The notes: generated from the sequence alone by a model not told the origin. DNA of 64,000 nucleotides from Streptomyces sp. NP160 (GCF_006335115.1 NZ_VDMJ01000010.1:1-64000); one strand, 5' to 3'. Counted from the stretch's first letter, positions 35,888 to 45,013 are shown. Numbers and translations: made by a program.

Positions 35888-35954
35888 GGCGCACTTTCCG
35901 CGGGAAGTGCGCCACCCGGCGTCTCCTTGGCGCGCTCTCCGCGGAAAGTGCGTG
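35888..35954. repeat. Pair of related palindromic elements
   Basis: Two 26-bp copies at 35888-35913 and 35929-35954 agree at 21 of 26 positions and share the core TCTCCGCGG or TTTCCGCGG plus AAGTGCG. The first is itself palindromic, with 9-bp perfect arms GGCGCACTT/AAGTGCGCC around TCCGCGGG. They look like REP-type intergenic repeats. Confidence 0.55.
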
Positions 35955-35991
35955 AGCCGTCACCGCCGAGCGGCCGGTTGCGGTAGCCGAC

Positions 35992-36036
35992 GACGACGAG
36001 GGCCCCGGAGCGTGGTGCTCCGGGGCCCTCGTCGTC
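35992..36036 (-). terminator. Hairpin downstream of ctaF
   Basis: Perfect 20-bp stem (35992-36011 with 36017-36036) and loop GTGGT, beginning 15 bp beyond the ctaF stop on the minus strand. No U-tract. Confidence 0.75.
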
Positions 36037-36051
36037 AGGCGGTGACGCGGC

Positions 36052-36450
36052 TCAGTGCGCGTGCGCCCCGCGGTAGAACTCGAACAGCCAGCCGACCAGG
36101 CAGACCATCGCGAGGATGCCGCCCAGCAGGGACATCCACCAGCCGACCGCCAGGCCGCAGACGACCAGTGCGATGCACAGGCCGATGGCCAGCGGCCACC
36201 AGGAGTGGGGCGGGAACACGCCCTGCTCGCCGGCACCGTCCGCGATCTCACCGAAGGCGTCGTCCTCGGGGCGCGGGTCGATGCGCCGCGAGGTCAGCCA
36301 CAGGTAGGCGCCCATGAGGCTGGCGAGGCCGCCGGTGAGGAACAGGCAGACGGTTCCGACGGGCTCCCAGTCGGACAGCACGCCGTACACGACGGCCAGC
36401 GGGAGGAAGAAGAACGCCCCGCCGCCGAAGGTCCAGAACTCGGTCTTCAC
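36052..36450 (-). CDS. ctaF: Actinobacterial cytochrome c oxidase subunit IV
   Basis: 132 residues with four membrane helices: MKTEFWTFGGGAFFFLPLAVVYG, VGTVCLFLTGGLASLMGAYLWL, and two in the second half, with the conserved FPPHSWWPLAIGL between. This small subunit is specific to actinobacterial aa3 oxidases. Third gene of ctaC-ctaD-ctaF, 7 bp after ctaD. Confidence 0.95.
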   Translation of the reverse strand: MKTEFWTFGGGAFFFLPLAVVYGVLSDWEPVGTVCLFLTGGLASLMGAYLWLTSRRIDPRPEDDAFGEIADGAGEQGVFPPHSWWPLAIGLCIALVVCGLAVGWWMSLLGGILAMVCLVGWLFEFYRGAHAH

Positions 36451-36457
36451 GGGTGCC

Positions 36458-38188
36458 TCACTTCCCCCGGAGGTCGGGCTCGCCGACCAGCTTGTCGAGC
36501 AGGTTCTGGTCGGGCGTGGCGCGGTCTGCCGCTGCCACCTCCGGGTGGTGCAGGTCGAAGGCGGGCGACTCGCTGCGGATGCGGGGCAGCGACGTGAAGT
36601 TGTGGCGCGGCACCGGGCAGGCCGTGGCCCACTCGAGCGAGCGGCCGAAGCCCCACGGGTCGTCGACCTCGACCTTGGGCGAGCGCACGCCCTTGTAGAC
36701 GGCCCACAGGAACGGGATGAAGGAGGCCGCGAGGATGAAGGAGGCCACGGTCGACACCTGGTTCATCCACGTGAACTGGTCCGTCGGCGAGTAGTCCGCG
36801 TAGCGGCGCGGGAAACCGCGCACGCCCAGCCAGTGCTGGATGAGGAACGTGCCGTGGAAGCCCACGAACAGCAGCCAGAAGTGCCACTTGCCGAGCTTCT
36901 CGTCGAGCATCCGCCCGGTCCACTTCGGCCACCAGAAGTAGAAGCCGGCGAACATCGCGAACACCACGGTGCCGAACACCACGTAGTGGAAGTGCGCCAC
37001 CACGAAGTAGCTGTCCGAGACGATGAAGTCCAGCGGCGGGCTCGAGAGGATGATGCCGGTCAGGCCGCCGAACAGGAACGTGATGAGGAAGCCGATCGAC
37101 CACAGCATCGGCGTCTCGAAGGTGATCGAGCCGCCCCACATGGTGCCGATCCAGTTCACGAACTTCACGCCCGTGGGCACCGCGATGAGCATCGTGGTGA
37201 AGGCGAAGAACGGCAGCAGCACCGCGCCGGTGACGTACATGTGGTGCGCCCACACCGCCACCGACAGGCCAGCGATCGCGATGGTCGCGTAGACCAGCGA
37301 CTTGTAGCCGAAGAGCGGCTTGCGGCTGAAGACCGGCAGGACCTCGCTGATGATGCCGAAGAACGGCAGCGCGATGATGTACACCTCGGGGTGCCCGAAG
37401 AACCAGAACAGGTGCTGCCAGAGGATGGCGCCGCCGTTCTCGGGGTTGAACACCTGCGCCTGGAAGATGCGGTCCGCGGCGAGCGCGAACAGCGCGGCGG
37501 CCAGGGCCGGGAAGGCCATGATCACCAGGACGCTCGTGATGAGCACCGTCCAGGTGAACAGCGACATGCGCCACATGGTCATGCCGGGCGCGCGCATGCA
37601 GATGATCGTGGTGATGAAGTTGACGGCGCCGAGGATGGTGCCGAACCCGCTCATCGCCAGGCCGAGCACCCACAGGTCACCGCCGATGCCCGGGGTGAAG
37701 GAGTCGTCCGAGAGCGGGCTGTAGGCGAACCAGCCGAAGCTCGCGGCGCCGGCCGGGGCGAGGAAGCCCGCCATGACGATGAGCGAGCCGAACAGGAACA
37801 GCCAGAACGACAGCATGTTGAGGCGCGGGAACGCCACGTCGGGCGAGCCGATCTGCAGCGGCATGATCGCGTTGGCGAAGCCGGCGAACAGGGGCGTGGC
37901 GAAGAGCAGCAGCATCACGGTGCCGTGCATGGTGAAGAGCTGGTTGTACTGCTCCGCCGTCTGCACCACCTGCAGGCCGGGCTCGAACAGCTCCGCCCGG
38001 ATGAGCAGCGCCATGACGCCGCCCATGAGGAAGAAGATGAAGCTGGAGATCATGTACATCGCACCGATGACCTTGTGGTCGGTGCTCGTGACCCACTTGA
38101 CGACGATGCGGCCCATCGACTCGCGGTCGCTGATGGCGCGTGACCGCGAGGCGGCGGCGACGCCGCCGGCCTCGTAGTAGGTGGTCAT
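36458..38188 (-). CDS. ctaD: Cytochrome c oxidase subunit I
   Basis: 576 residues, 12 membrane helices. Heme a/a3 and CuB ligands appear in [41 protein letters not shown] (His-Tyr cross-link region), [10 protein letters not shown] and [16 protein letters not shown]-terminal segment after residue 540 is hydrophilic. ATG start behind GGGAG overlaps the ctaC stop (ATGA). Confidence 0.97.
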   Translation of the reverse strand: MTTYYEAGGVAAASRSRAISDRESMGRIVVKWVTSTDHKVIGAMYMISSFIFFLMGGVMALLIRAELFEPGLQVVQTAEQYNQLFTMHGTVMLLLFATPLFAGFANAIMPLQIGSPDVAFPRLNMLSFWLFLFGSLIVMAGFLAPAGAASFGWFAYSPLSDDSFTPGIGGDLWVLGLAMSGFGTILGAVNFITTIICMRAPGMTMWRMSLFTWTVLITSVLVIMAFPALAAALFALAADRIFQAQVFNPENGGAILWQHLFWFFGHPEVYIIALPFFGIISEVLPVFSRKPLFGYKSLVYATIAIAGLSVAVWAHHMYVTGAVLLPFFAFTTMLIAVPTGVKFVNWIGTMWGGSITFETPMLWSIGFLITFLFGGLTGIILSSPPLDFIVSDSYFVVAHFHYVVFGTVVFAMFAGFYFWWPKWTGRMLDEKLGKWHFWLLFVGFHGTFLIQHWLGVRGFPRRYADYSPTDQFTWMNQVSTVASFILAASFIPFLWAVYKGVRSPKVEVDDPWGFGRSLEWATACPVPRHNFTSLPRIRSESPAFDLHHPEVAAADRATPDQNLLDKLVGEPDLRGK

Positions 38189-39165
38189 CCGTTGCTCCCC
38201 TCAGCGTTCTGACCGCCGGCGTTCTCGCCCTGCTGGTCCTCGACCTGGTCGCCGCCGCCCGGCACGTTGCTGTCCTCGCCCAGGCTGTGCGCCGGGCCGA
38301 TCTCCGGCCCGAGCTGGCCGACGTTGCCGGCGGCGCGCAGCTCCTCGAGGCGCTGCTGGTAGGCCTCCTGCGACACCACCGCGACCTTGAAGATCATGCG
38401 GCTGTGCCCCTCACCGCAGAGCTCGGCGCAGCGGCCGATGAACGTGCCCTCCTTGGTGGGGGTGATGCTCATGTAGTTGGTGCGCCCGGGGATGACGTCC
38501 TTCTTGTAGGAGAAGGCCGGCACGTAGAAGTCGTGGATGACGTCGCGCGCGGTGAGCGTCAGCTCGATCTTCTCGTTCACGGGCAGGTACAGCGTGGAGA
38601 TCGTGCCCGGCGCGTCGAAGTCGAGGCCGTCGGGCGTCTCCTGCGCCTGGATGCCGGCGTCGAAGACGCCCGCGTCCGTGTAGTTGAAGTCCCAGCCCCA
38701 GCGCTTGCCGACCACCTCGATGTTCACCGCGGGCTCGTCGTAGCGGTTCTCGAGGATGTGCTGGTCGCGGGCGGTGAAGTAGAAGAGCACGCCCACCATG
38801 AACAGCGGCATGATCGTGAAGAGCATCTCGACCGGCACGTTGTAGCGCAGCTGCGGGGGCAGGCCCGCCTCGCCGCGACGCCGCCGGAACTTCACGATGC
38901 AGTAGATGATCAGGCCCCAGGTGATGACCCCGACCGCGAGCGCGGCGATCCAGGAGCCGACCCACAGGTTCTCCGACAGGTCCGTCGTGGTGGTGGCGCC
39001 CTCGGTCTCCGGCGGCAGCCAGCCCCGCGCGACGTCGGCGTTGACGGCGGCGGTGCAGCCGGTGGTCACGAAGGTGGCGGAAGAGGCGATGACGGCCCAG
39101 GCGACGGCCGCCTTCGCGGTCCCCGACCTGCTCCTCGTCGTCCGCGTGCGGTGCTGCTGCGACAC
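38185..39165 (-). CDS. ctaC: Cytochrome c oxidase subunit II (lipoprotein)
   Basis: 326 residues. Lipoprotein-type signal ending VTTGC, two membrane helices ([20 protein letters not shown] and [19 protein letters not shown]), then the cupredoxin domain with CuA ligands in [18 protein letters not shown] and the electron-entry WGWDFNY. A Gly/Asn/Gln-rich tail ends the protein. GTG start behind AGGAG; TACTGT about 75 nt upstream is a possible -10. First gene of ctaCDF. Confidence 0.95.
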   Translation of the reverse strand: MSQQHRTRTTRSRSGTAKAAVAWAVIASSATFVTTGCTAAVNADVARGWLPPETEGATTTTDLSENLWVGSWIAALAVGVITWGLIIYCIVKFRRRRGEAGLPPQLRYNVPVEMLFTIMPLFMVGVLFYFTARDQHILENRYDEPAVNIEVVGKRWGWDFNYTDAGVFDAGIQAQETPDGLDFDAPGTISTLYLPVNEKIELTLTARDVIHDFYVPAFSYKKDVIPGRTNYMSITPTKEGTFIGRCAELCGEGHSRMIFKVAVVSQEAYQQRLEELRAAGNVGQLGPEIGPAHSLGEDSNVPGGGDQVEDQQGENAGGQNAEGSNG

Positions 39166-39240
39166 GTGCGCTCCTGCTCGTCTGGAGGCCCTGGTGCCAC
39201 CCGCCGCGTGGGCGCCGCGGCGAGGACCCGGATCGACGGC

Positions 39241-39246
39241 ACAGTA
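39241..39246 (-). promoter_or_regulatory. Possible -10 of the ctaCDF operon
   Basis: TACTGT on the minus strand in the 145-bp gap upstream of ctaC, giving a leader of roughly 70 nt before a normal ribosome-binding site. No convincing -35. Confidence 0.25.
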
Positions 39247-39310
39247 CCGCGCGGTCACCCTGGCAGCCCCGCCTGGGGCGCCCCCGCGACGCACCTGTGA
39301 CCTGCCCCAC

Positions 39311-39922
39311 TCACCACGCCGGGTGGGGAGCCTCCAGCGCCGTCCGCAGCCGCGCCGCGTACTCGCGCCGCGAGACCTCCACCACGCCGAGGGAGGCGAG
39401 GTGGTCCGTGCGCCACTGCACGTCGAGCAGGCGGCGCGGGTCGCCGTCCGCGCGGAGCACGGCCACGAGCCGCACCAGCGCCACCTTGGAGGCGTCGGTG
39501 GCGCGCGAGAACATCGACTCCCCGGCGAACAGGCCGCCCACGGACACCCCGTACAGGCCGCCCACCAGCCGCTCCCCCGGCGACCCGTCCCAGACCTCCA
39601 CCGAGTGCGCCCAGCCGAGGCGGTGCAGGCGCCCGTAGGCGCGGGCGACCTCCGGGGTGATCCACCGGTGCGGCCGCGCGGGGTCCGCGCACCCGGCGAC
39701 CACGTCGTCGAAGGCGGCGTCCACCGTGGTGGCCAGGCGCACCACCGAGCGCCGCAGCGAGCGGGAGACGCGCAGCCCGTCCAGCGGCAGCACGCCGCGC
39801 GGGTCGGGGGTCCACCAGCCCAGCGGGCCGGCCCCTCCCCCACCCAGGCCCATGGGGAACATCCCCAGCCGGTAGGCCGCGAGCAGCGTCCCGGGCTCGA
39901 GGTCCCCCCCGGTGCCGGCCAC
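39311..39922 (-). CDS. aat: Leucyl/phenylalanyl-tRNA--protein transferase
   Basis: 203 residues from GTG 39922. Adds Leu/Phe to N-end-rule substrates with basic N-termini. Family core GGDLEPGTLLAAYRLGMFPM, GLYGVSVGGLFAGESMFSRATDASKVALVRL and LLDVQWRTDHLASLGVVEVSR. The start is uncertain: the same frame stays open upstream and encodes LPLEPPPSPFAAGL, resembling the usual Aat N-terminus, but with no ATG, GTG or TTG before the erpA-like stop; CTG at 40033 would be the candidate. Confidence 0.87.
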   Translation of the reverse strand: MAGTGGDLEPGTLLAAYRLGMFPMGLGGGGAGPLGWWTPDPRGVLPLDGLRVSRSLRRSVVRLATTVDAAFDDVVAGCADPARPHRWITPEVARAYGRLHRLGWAHSVEVWDGSPGERLVGGLYGVSVGGLFAGESMFSRATDASKVALVRLVAVLRADGDPRRLLDVQWRTDHLASLGVVEVSRREYAARLRTALEAPHPAW

Positions 39923-40029
39923 CTCGCCGACGTCGTCCCCGGCCAGCGCTGCGGCCTCCAGACGCGCGAGAGCCGCCGCCAGCCCCGCGGCGAACGGGGA
40001 CGGCGGCGGCTCCAGCGGGAGCGTGCGGC

Positions 40030-40389
40030 TCAGTGGAAGGAGTCGCCGCAGGCGCAGCTGCTCTGCGCGTTGGGGTTGTCGATGGTGAAGCCCTGCTTCT
40101 CGATCGAGTCGGCGAAGTCGATGACCGCGCCCTCGAGGTAGGGGCGGCTCATCTTGTCGACGATGACCTCGACCCCGCTGAAGTCGCGGGCGGCGTCCCC
40201 GTCGAGGAAGCGCTCGTCGAAGTACAGCTGGTAGATCAGGCCCGAGCAGCCACCGGGCTGCACGGCGACGCGCAGGCGCAGGTCGTCACGGCCCTCCTGC
40301 TCGAGCAGGCTGCGCACCTTCTCCGCGGCGACGTCGGTCAGCTCGACGCCGTGCTCCTTGGTGGTGGGCGTGTCAGCCAGTTCGGTCAC
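40030..40389 (-). CDS. erpA: A-type iron-sulfur carrier/insertion protein (ErpA/HesB-like)
   Basis: 119 residues. Core GVELTDVAAEKVRSLLEQEG, RVAVQPGGCSGLIYQLYFDE and C-terminal SSCACGDSFH carry the three conserved cysteines that hold an Fe-S cluster for delivery to apoproteins. GTG start directly after GAGGAGG. A TAGCCT at 40457-40462 is a possible -10. The adjacent cytochrome genes (QcrA needs 2Fe-2S) fit the conserved locus. Confidence 0.92.
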   Translation of the reverse strand: MTELADTPTTKEHGVELTDVAAEKVRSLLEQEGRDDLRLRVAVQPGGCSGLIYQLYFDERFLDGDAARDFSGVEVIVDKMSRPYLEGAVIDFADSIEKQGFTIDNPNAQSSCACGDSFH

Positions 40390-40459
40390 GGGTCCTCCTC
40401 GCACAGGGGCTTGTCTGCGGGCTGCAACGCCGAGCGCGGCACCGCTGTTCCCGGCCAGG

Positions 40460-41608
40460 CTACGCCCGCTGCGGCCAGGTCAGGGCCACCTGGGCGGTCC
40501 TGGCGGCCAGGGCCGGGCCCGGCGCCGCCAGCGACGCCTCCAGCTCCTCCGGCCGCTCCACGACGGCGCGGGCCAGCGCGAGCCCTCCCGCCGCCGCCTG
40601 CGCGGCGTCCAGGCGGACCTGCCCCGCGACGACGACGACGGGGACGCCCGCCCCCGCTGCGACCTCCGCGGCCTGCGCGACGACCTTGCCGCGCAGGGAC
40701 TGCCAGTCCAGGCAGCCCTCCCCGGTGAGCACCAGGTCGGCGGCGGCCGCGCGCTCGGCCAGCCCGACCGCCCGCGCCACGGCCCGCGCACCCGCCTCAC
40801 GGCGGCCGCCGAGGACGAGCAGGCCGTGGCCGAGGCCGCCCGCCGCGCCGGCGCCGGGCAGGTCCGCGAGGCCGGCCGCGGCGGGGCACGCTTCCTCGAC
40901 GGCGTCGCGCCAGGCCGCCAGCGCCTCCTCGAGCAGGTCGGCGTCGGCGGGCGAGGCGCCCTTCTGCGGGCCGAAGCCGCGGGCGGCGCCGTGCGGGCCG
41001 AGCAGGGGGACGTCGACGTCGGTGGCGGCGACCAGGTCGACCCCGGCCCAGGCCTCGCGCAGGTCGGCCAGCCAGGCCAGGTGATCGCCTCGAACCCCGC
41101 GCAGGCTCCCGCCGCCGGAGGCGAGCACCGCGTCGGGGGCGCCGGCCAGGGTGGCCAGCGCCCCGGCTCCCCCGTCGGTGGTGGCGCTGCCGCCCAGCCC
41201 CACGAGCACCCGCTGCGCCCCGGCCCCGCAGGCGGCGGCCAGCAGCGCCCCCACACCGGCGGTGGTGGCGGCCAGCGCGTCGCGCTCCGCGGCGGGACCG
41301 GGCGGCAGCAGGGCGGTGCCGCAGGCCAGGGCGGACTCGACCGCCGCCGTCGTCGTCGTGCCCCCGAGGAGCAGGACGGGCGCGGTGACGGGCCCGCCCA
41401 GCGGCCCCGTGGTGGGCACCTCGAGCCTGCGGGAGGCCGGGGCGGCGGCCTCGAGCACGTCGAGGAAGCCGGGGCCGCCGTCGGACAGGGGGCACAGGTC
41501 CACCTCGTCGCCGGGGCGCGCGGACAGCCAGCCGTCCGCCAGCGCCCGCGCCGCCTCGGGGGCGGACAGGGTGCCGGTGAACCCGTCCGGGGCGACCAGC
41601 ACCCTCAC
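40460..41608 (-). CDS. glxK: Glycerate kinase
   Basis: 382 residues of the GlxK/GckA-type glycerate kinase family. VLVAPDGFTGTLSAPEAARALADGW, CPLSDGGPGFLDVL, RVLVGLGGSATTDGGAGAL and FGPQKGASPADADLLEEAL are family blocks; GEGCLDWQSLRGKVV lies near the active site. Phosphorylates glycerate, feeding photorespiratory-like glyoxylate carbon into glycolysis. GTG starts 1 nt after the M20 peptidase stop and uses its GGAG, so it is co-translated. Confidence 0.9.
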   Translation of the reverse strand: MRVLVAPDGFTGTLSAPEAARALADGWLSARPGDEVDLCPLSDGGPGFLDVLEAAAPASRRLEVPTTGPLGGPVTAPVLLLGGTTTTAAVESALACGTALLPPGPAAERDALAATTAGVGALLAAACGAGAQRVLVGLGGSATTDGGAGALATLAGAPDAVLASGGGSLRGVRGDHLAWLADLREAWAGVDLVAATDVDVPLLGPHGAARGFGPQKGASPADADLLEEALAAWRDAVEEACPAAAGLADLPGAGAAGGLGHGLLVLGGRREAGARAVARAVGLAERAAAADLVLTGEGCLDWQSLRGKVVAQAAEVAAGAGVPVVVVAGQVRLDAAQAAAGGLALARAVVERPEELEASLAAPGPALAARTAQVALTWPQRA

Positions 41609-41609
41609 C

Positions 41610-43028
41610 TCAGCGCTCCGGTGACAGGGAGTCCAGCAGCAGCGCCTCCGCGAACAGGGCGCGCTCGAAGACGGCCAGCGAGAGCGACTCGTCGTGCCCG
41701 TGGGCGCGGGTGTCGGGGTCCTCCACACCCGTGACCAGCACGGTGGCGCCCGGGAACGCCTCGACCAGCTCGGCGATGAAGGGGATCGACCCGCCGACGC
41801 CCGCGTGGACGACGTCGTCGGCGGAGGCCAGCCCCCACGCGCGGGCCAGGGCGGAGCGGGCGGCGTCGTACACGGGCCCGTCGACGTCGCCGGAGAAGGC
41901 CCGGCCGGACTCGTCCAGCTCCACCTCCACGCGCGCACCGAGCGGCGCGGTGGCGAGCAGGTGGTCGCGCAGCAGCCCGAACGCCTCGGCCGGCGCGAGA
42001 CCCGGCGGCACGCGCAGGGACAGGCGGGCGCGGGCGGAGGGGGCCAGCGTGTTGGAGGCCTTCTCGATCGGCGTGACGTCCACCCCGATCACCGTGAGCG
42101 CGGCCCGGTGCCACAGGCGCTGGGCGAGGGGCCCGGAGCCGAGCAGGGCCACGCCGTCCAGCACCCCGGCGTCGGCGCGGAAGCGCTCCTCGGTGACCTC
42201 CGGAAGGCCGGTCGGCTCCGGCCCGTCGGTGGGGCGCAGGCCGGGCACGGCGATCGCGCCGTCGTCGTCGCGCAGGCGGTCCAGCAGCCGCACCAGCGCC
42301 GTGGTGGCGTCGAGCGCGGGGCCGCCGTACATCCCCGAGTGGACGGCGTGGTCGAGCGTGCGCACGGTGACGGTCGCGTCGACCAGCCCCCGCAGGCTCG
42401 TGGTCAGCGAGGGGGTGTCGACCGACCAGTTGTCGGAGTCGGCGACGACGACGACGTCGGGCCCGGCCGAGCCCGACCCGCCCGCGAGCGCCTCGCGGTG
42501 CTCGGCGAGGAAGGCCGAGAAGGACGGCGAGCCGACCTCCTCCTCCCCCTCGACGAAGACGACGACGCCGACGCCCTCGTCCGGGCCCCAGGTCGGCAGG
42601 AGCGCGCGCAGCGCCCCGACGTGCACGAGCACGCCCGCCTTGTCGTCGGCGGCGCCGCGGGCGAACAGGCGGCCGTCCCGCTCGGTCGGCTCGAAGGCGG
42701 GGCTGGCCCAGCCCTCCGGGGTGCCCGGCGGCTGGACGTCGTGGTGGGCGTAGAGCAGCACGGTGGGCGCGCCGGCGGGGGCGGGCCGGCGGCCGACCAC
42801 CGCGGGCATCCCCGGGCTGCCGTCGGGCCGGGCGGAGGAGAGGACCCGCACGTCGTCGAGGCCGGCGGAGCGCAGGAGCTCCACGACGGCGGCGGCGCTG
42901 CGGTGCACCTGCTCGGGCGAGGTGGCGGAGACGCTCGGGATGCGGACCAGGGCCTCGAGGTCGGCGCGGACGCCCGGCAGGATCGTGCGGACGGCGTCTT
43001 CCACGCTGCGCGTCTGGGGGCTCGTCAT
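41610..43028 (-). CDS. M20-family dipeptidase
   Basis: 472 residues. Zinc metallopeptidase with co-catalytic metal ligands in LLYAHHDVQPPG, ARGAADDKAGVLVHVGAL (bridging Asp) and VVFVEGEEEVGSPSF (catalytic Glu), plus the dimerisation domain (HSGMYGGPALDATTALVRLL) and the final His in RAHGHDES. Splits dipeptides or related amides; exact substrate unknown. ATG start 7 nt after TAGCGT. Upstream member of a pair with glycerate kinase. Confidence 0.9.
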   Translation of the reverse strand: MTSPQTRSVEDAVRTILPGVRADLEALVRIPSVSATSPEQVHRSAAAVVELLRSAGLDDVRVLSSARPDGSPGMPAVVGRRPAPAGAPTVLLYAHHDVQPPGTPEGWASPAFEPTERDGRLFARGAADDKAGVLVHVGALRALLPTWGPDEGVGVVVFVEGEEEVGSPSFSAFLAEHREALAGGSGSAGPDVVVVADSDNWSVDTPSLTTSLRGLVDATVTVRTLDHAVHSGMYGGPALDATTALVRLLDRLRDDDGAIAVPGLRPTDGPEPTGLPEVTEERFRADAGVLDGVALLGSGPLAQRLWHRAALTVIGVDVTPIEKASNTLAPSARARLSLRVPPGLAPAEAFGLLRDHLLATAPLGARVEVELDESGRAFSGDVDGPVYDAARSALARAWGLASADDVVHAGVGGSIPFIAELVEAFPGATVLVTGVEDPDTRAHGHDESLSLAVFERALFAEALLLDSLSPER

Positions 43029-43035
43029 GCACCCG

Positions 43036-43041
43036 ACGCTA
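43036..43041 (-). promoter_or_regulatory. -10 element of the M20 peptidase gene
   Basis: TAGCGT on the minus strand, 7 nt before the ATG at 43028. Confidence 0.4.
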
Positions 43042-43094
43042 CGACCGACGCCCCTCGGCGCGCGGAGCGGTCCGAGCAGGAGCAGGCTCAGCGC

Positions 43095-44138
43095 GTGCCT
43101 CAGGACACCGCTGCACCCTCCGCGCCCGCGTCCGACGGGCGACCCGGTGGCGAGAGCACGATCACCGTCCTCGTGGCCCTGGGCGCGAACCTCGCCGTGG
43201 CGGTGGCCAAGGGCGTGGCGGCCGTCATCACCGGCTCCGCGTCGATGGCGGCGGAGACGGCGCACTCCTTCGCGGACACCCTCAACCAGGTCTTCCTGCT
43301 CATCGCGCTGAAGGGCAGCACCAGGCCCGCGGACCGCGCCCACCCCTTCGGCTACGGCCGCGTCCGCTACTTCTGGGCGCTGCTGGCGGCGGGGTCGATC
43401 TTCGTGACGGGCGCGCTTTACTCCGCCTACGAGGGCGTGCACGCGCTGACGTCGGGCGAGCACGACGTCGAGTCGCCGCTCATCAACTACGTGGTGCTGG
43501 GCGTCGCCTTCGTCCTCGAGGGGGTCTCGCTGCTGCGCGGGCTGCAGCAGACCCGCGGCGAGGCCCGCCAGCACCGCCTCGGCTTCCGCGACTTCCTGCG
43601 CACCAGCGACGACCCGACCGCCACCACCGTGGTCTTCGAGGACTCCGCCGCCCTCATCGGCCTGGTGCTCGCCGCGGCCGGGAACGTCCTGCACCAGGTC
43701 ACCGGCCACGCGTACTGGGACGGCGTCGCCTCGCTGGCCATCGCCGTGCTGCTCGCCGCCGTGGCCCTGCGCCTGGGGCTGGCCAACAAGCGCCTGCTCA
43801 CCGACGTCCAGGCCGACCCGCGCCTGGTGCGCGCCGTGCTGGTGCACCTCGGCGACGAGCCCGAGGTCGAGGCCGTCGTCGACCTGCTCACCCTCACGCT
43901 CGGCACCGACAGCGTCCTGGTGTGCGCGCGCCTCGACCTGGACGACGACCTCGGCGCGGCGGACGTCGAGCGCGCGACGGTCCGCATCGGCGACGGGGTC
44001 AGGGAGGCGTTCCCCGACGTCGCCGAGGTCTTCCTCGAGCCCGTCCCGCGCCACGACCAGGGCGTGCGCGAGCGGGTGCGGTCGCGCTACGGCGACCGCC
44101 TGGCGGAGTACATGGTCCACGAGGCCAGCGGCTCTTGA
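43095..44138 (+). CDS. Cation diffusion facilitator family transporter
   Basis: 347 residues, six membrane helices. The metal-binding aspartates/histidines appear in SASMAAETAHSFADTLNQVFLL and in TVVFEDSAALIGLVLAAAGNVLHQ; HPFGYGRVRYFWALLAAGSIF is a family signature. A cytoplasmic domain of about 100 residues follows. Exports a divalent metal such as Zn, Fe or Mn; the metal is not predictable here. GTG start behind a GGAGCAGG stretch. Confidence 0.9.
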   Translation: MPQDTAAPSAPASDGRPGGESTITVLVALGANLAVAVAKGVAAVITGSASMAAETAHSFADTLNQVFLLIALKGSTRPADRAHPFGYGRVRYFWALLAAGSIFVTGALYSAYEGVHALTSGEHDVESPLINYVVLGVAFVLEGVSLLRGLQQTRGEARQHRLGFRDFLRTSDDPTATTVVFEDSAALIGLVLAAAGNVLHQVTGHAYWDGVASLAIAVLLAAVALRLGLANKRLLTDVQADPRLVRAVLVHLGDEPEVEAVVDLLTLTLGTDSVLVCARLDLDDDLGAADVERATVRIGDGVREAFPDVAEVFLEPVPRHDQGVRERVRSRYGDRLAEYMVHEASGS

Positions 44139-44140
44139 CC

Positions 44141-44146
44141 TACTCT
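44141..44146 (+). promoter_or_regulatory. -10 element of the leaderless DUF3043 gene
   Basis: TACTCT, 6-nt spacer, then GTG at 44153, in the 14-bp gap after the cation transporter gene. Confidence 0.5.
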
Positions 44147-44152
44147 TGACCC

Positions 44153-44752
44153 GTGTTCGGACGGACGAAGGAGCCGGCTGCGCCCGCCCAGCCGGCGGAG
44201 CAGCCCACGGCCACCCCGGGGCAGGGCAAGGGCCGGCCCACGCCGACCCGCGCCGAGCGCGAGGCGGCCAACCGCCGTCCCCTGGTCCCGACGGACCGCA
44301 AGGCGGCCAGCGCCAGCTCCAAGGAGGCCCTGCGGGCCGAGCGCCGCCGCGTGCAGCTGGGACGCGTCAACGGCGAGGAGAAGTACCTCGCCCTGCGCGA
44401 CCGCGGCCCCGTCAAGCGGTTCGTCCGCGACGTCGTCGACGCCCGCCGCAACCTCGGCGAGTACTTCCTGCCGTTCGTCCTCGTGCTGCTGCTCGTGCAG
44501 CTGGGCGTGAGCAGCTCGGGCAACAACGTGCTGTTCCTGGCGTCCTACGCGCTGCTGTACGTCGGCCTCATCGCCGTCGTCGTCGACTCCCTGCTGCTCC
44601 GCCGGAAGGTGCGCCGGCTGGTGGAGGCGAAGTTCGGCCCCGAGGCCCTCGTGCGCACCGGGGTGGTCGGCTACGCCGTCATGCGCGCGCTGCAGCTGCG
44701 GCGCAGCCGCATCCCCAAGCCGCAGGTCGCCCGCGGCCAGCAGGTCGGCTGA
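44153..44752 (+). CDS. DUF3043 membrane protein
   Basis: 199 residues. Basic N-terminus (KGRPTPTRAEREAANRRPLVP), DRGPVKRFVRDVVDARRNLGEYFLPFVLV and two membrane helices, ending in a basic tail. This is the DUF3043 family (Rv2206 type), conserved across actinobacteria next to the respiratory and glycerate kinase genes; function unknown. Confidence 0.92.
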   Translation: MFGRTKEPAAPAQPAEQPTATPGQGKGRPTPTRAEREAANRRPLVPTDRKAASASSKEALRAERRRVQLGRVNGEEKYLALRDRGPVKRFVRDVVDARRNLGEYFLPFVLVLLLVQLGVSSSGNNVLFLASYALLYVGLIAVVVDSLLLRRKVRRLVEAKFGPEALVRTGVVGYAVMRALQLRRSRIPKPQVARGQQVG

Positions 44753-44764
44753 GTCCCCGAGGGA

Positions 44765-45007
44765 CTACTCGGCGGGTCGCAGCGGCATCGGGCCGTAGAC
44801 CCGCGCGCCGTCGCGCAGCAGCACCGCCCCCTCGGCGCCCTCGCCCAGCAGCGCCCGCCACTGCAGTCCCACCCACGACTCCGCGTCCGCCTGGGCGCCG
44901 AACCCGGCCTCGGGCTGCTGCACGCCGGCGGGGGTGACCGGGCCCCCGTCGGCGTCCTCGAAGGCCCACGTCCACCGGGTCTGGGCTGAAGCGGGTGCGG
45001 CGCTCAT
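44765..45007 (-). CDS. Small conserved actinobacterial protein
   Basis: 80 residues, acidic, soluble. WTWAFEDADGGPV, FGAQADAESWVGLQWRALLGEGAEGAVLLRDG and YGPMPL match a short conserved protein family whose role I do not know. ATG start is 6 nt after TAGCGT, so leaderless. Ends face to face with the DUF3043 gene. Confidence 0.75.
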   Translation of the reverse strand: MSAAPASAQTRWTWAFEDADGGPVTPAGVQQPEAGFGAQADAESWVGLQWRALLGEGAEGAVLLRDGARVYGPMPLRPAE

Positions 45008-45013
45008 GCCGCC

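Larger units (their letters stand above)
35552..36051. other. 500-bp gene-free stretch between convergent respiratory operons
   Basis: No credible gene is seen. It contains, in order, the qcrB terminator hairpin, a 17-bp inverted repeat with an 11-nt loop, two related 26-bp palindromic repeats and the ctaF terminator hairpin. It is the only gap over 300 bp in the window. Confidence 0.8.

Noticed and set aside
44752-44766. AGTCCC-CGA-GGGACT inverted repeat between convergent genes at 44.75 kb as a terminator.
   Set aside because: Only a 6-bp stem and no U-tract; too weak to call.
44146-44937. An alternative plus-strand open frame over the DUF3043 gene.
   Set aside because: Its translation is Arg/Pro/Ala-rich without domain features; the DUF3043 frame has family motifs and a leaderless start.
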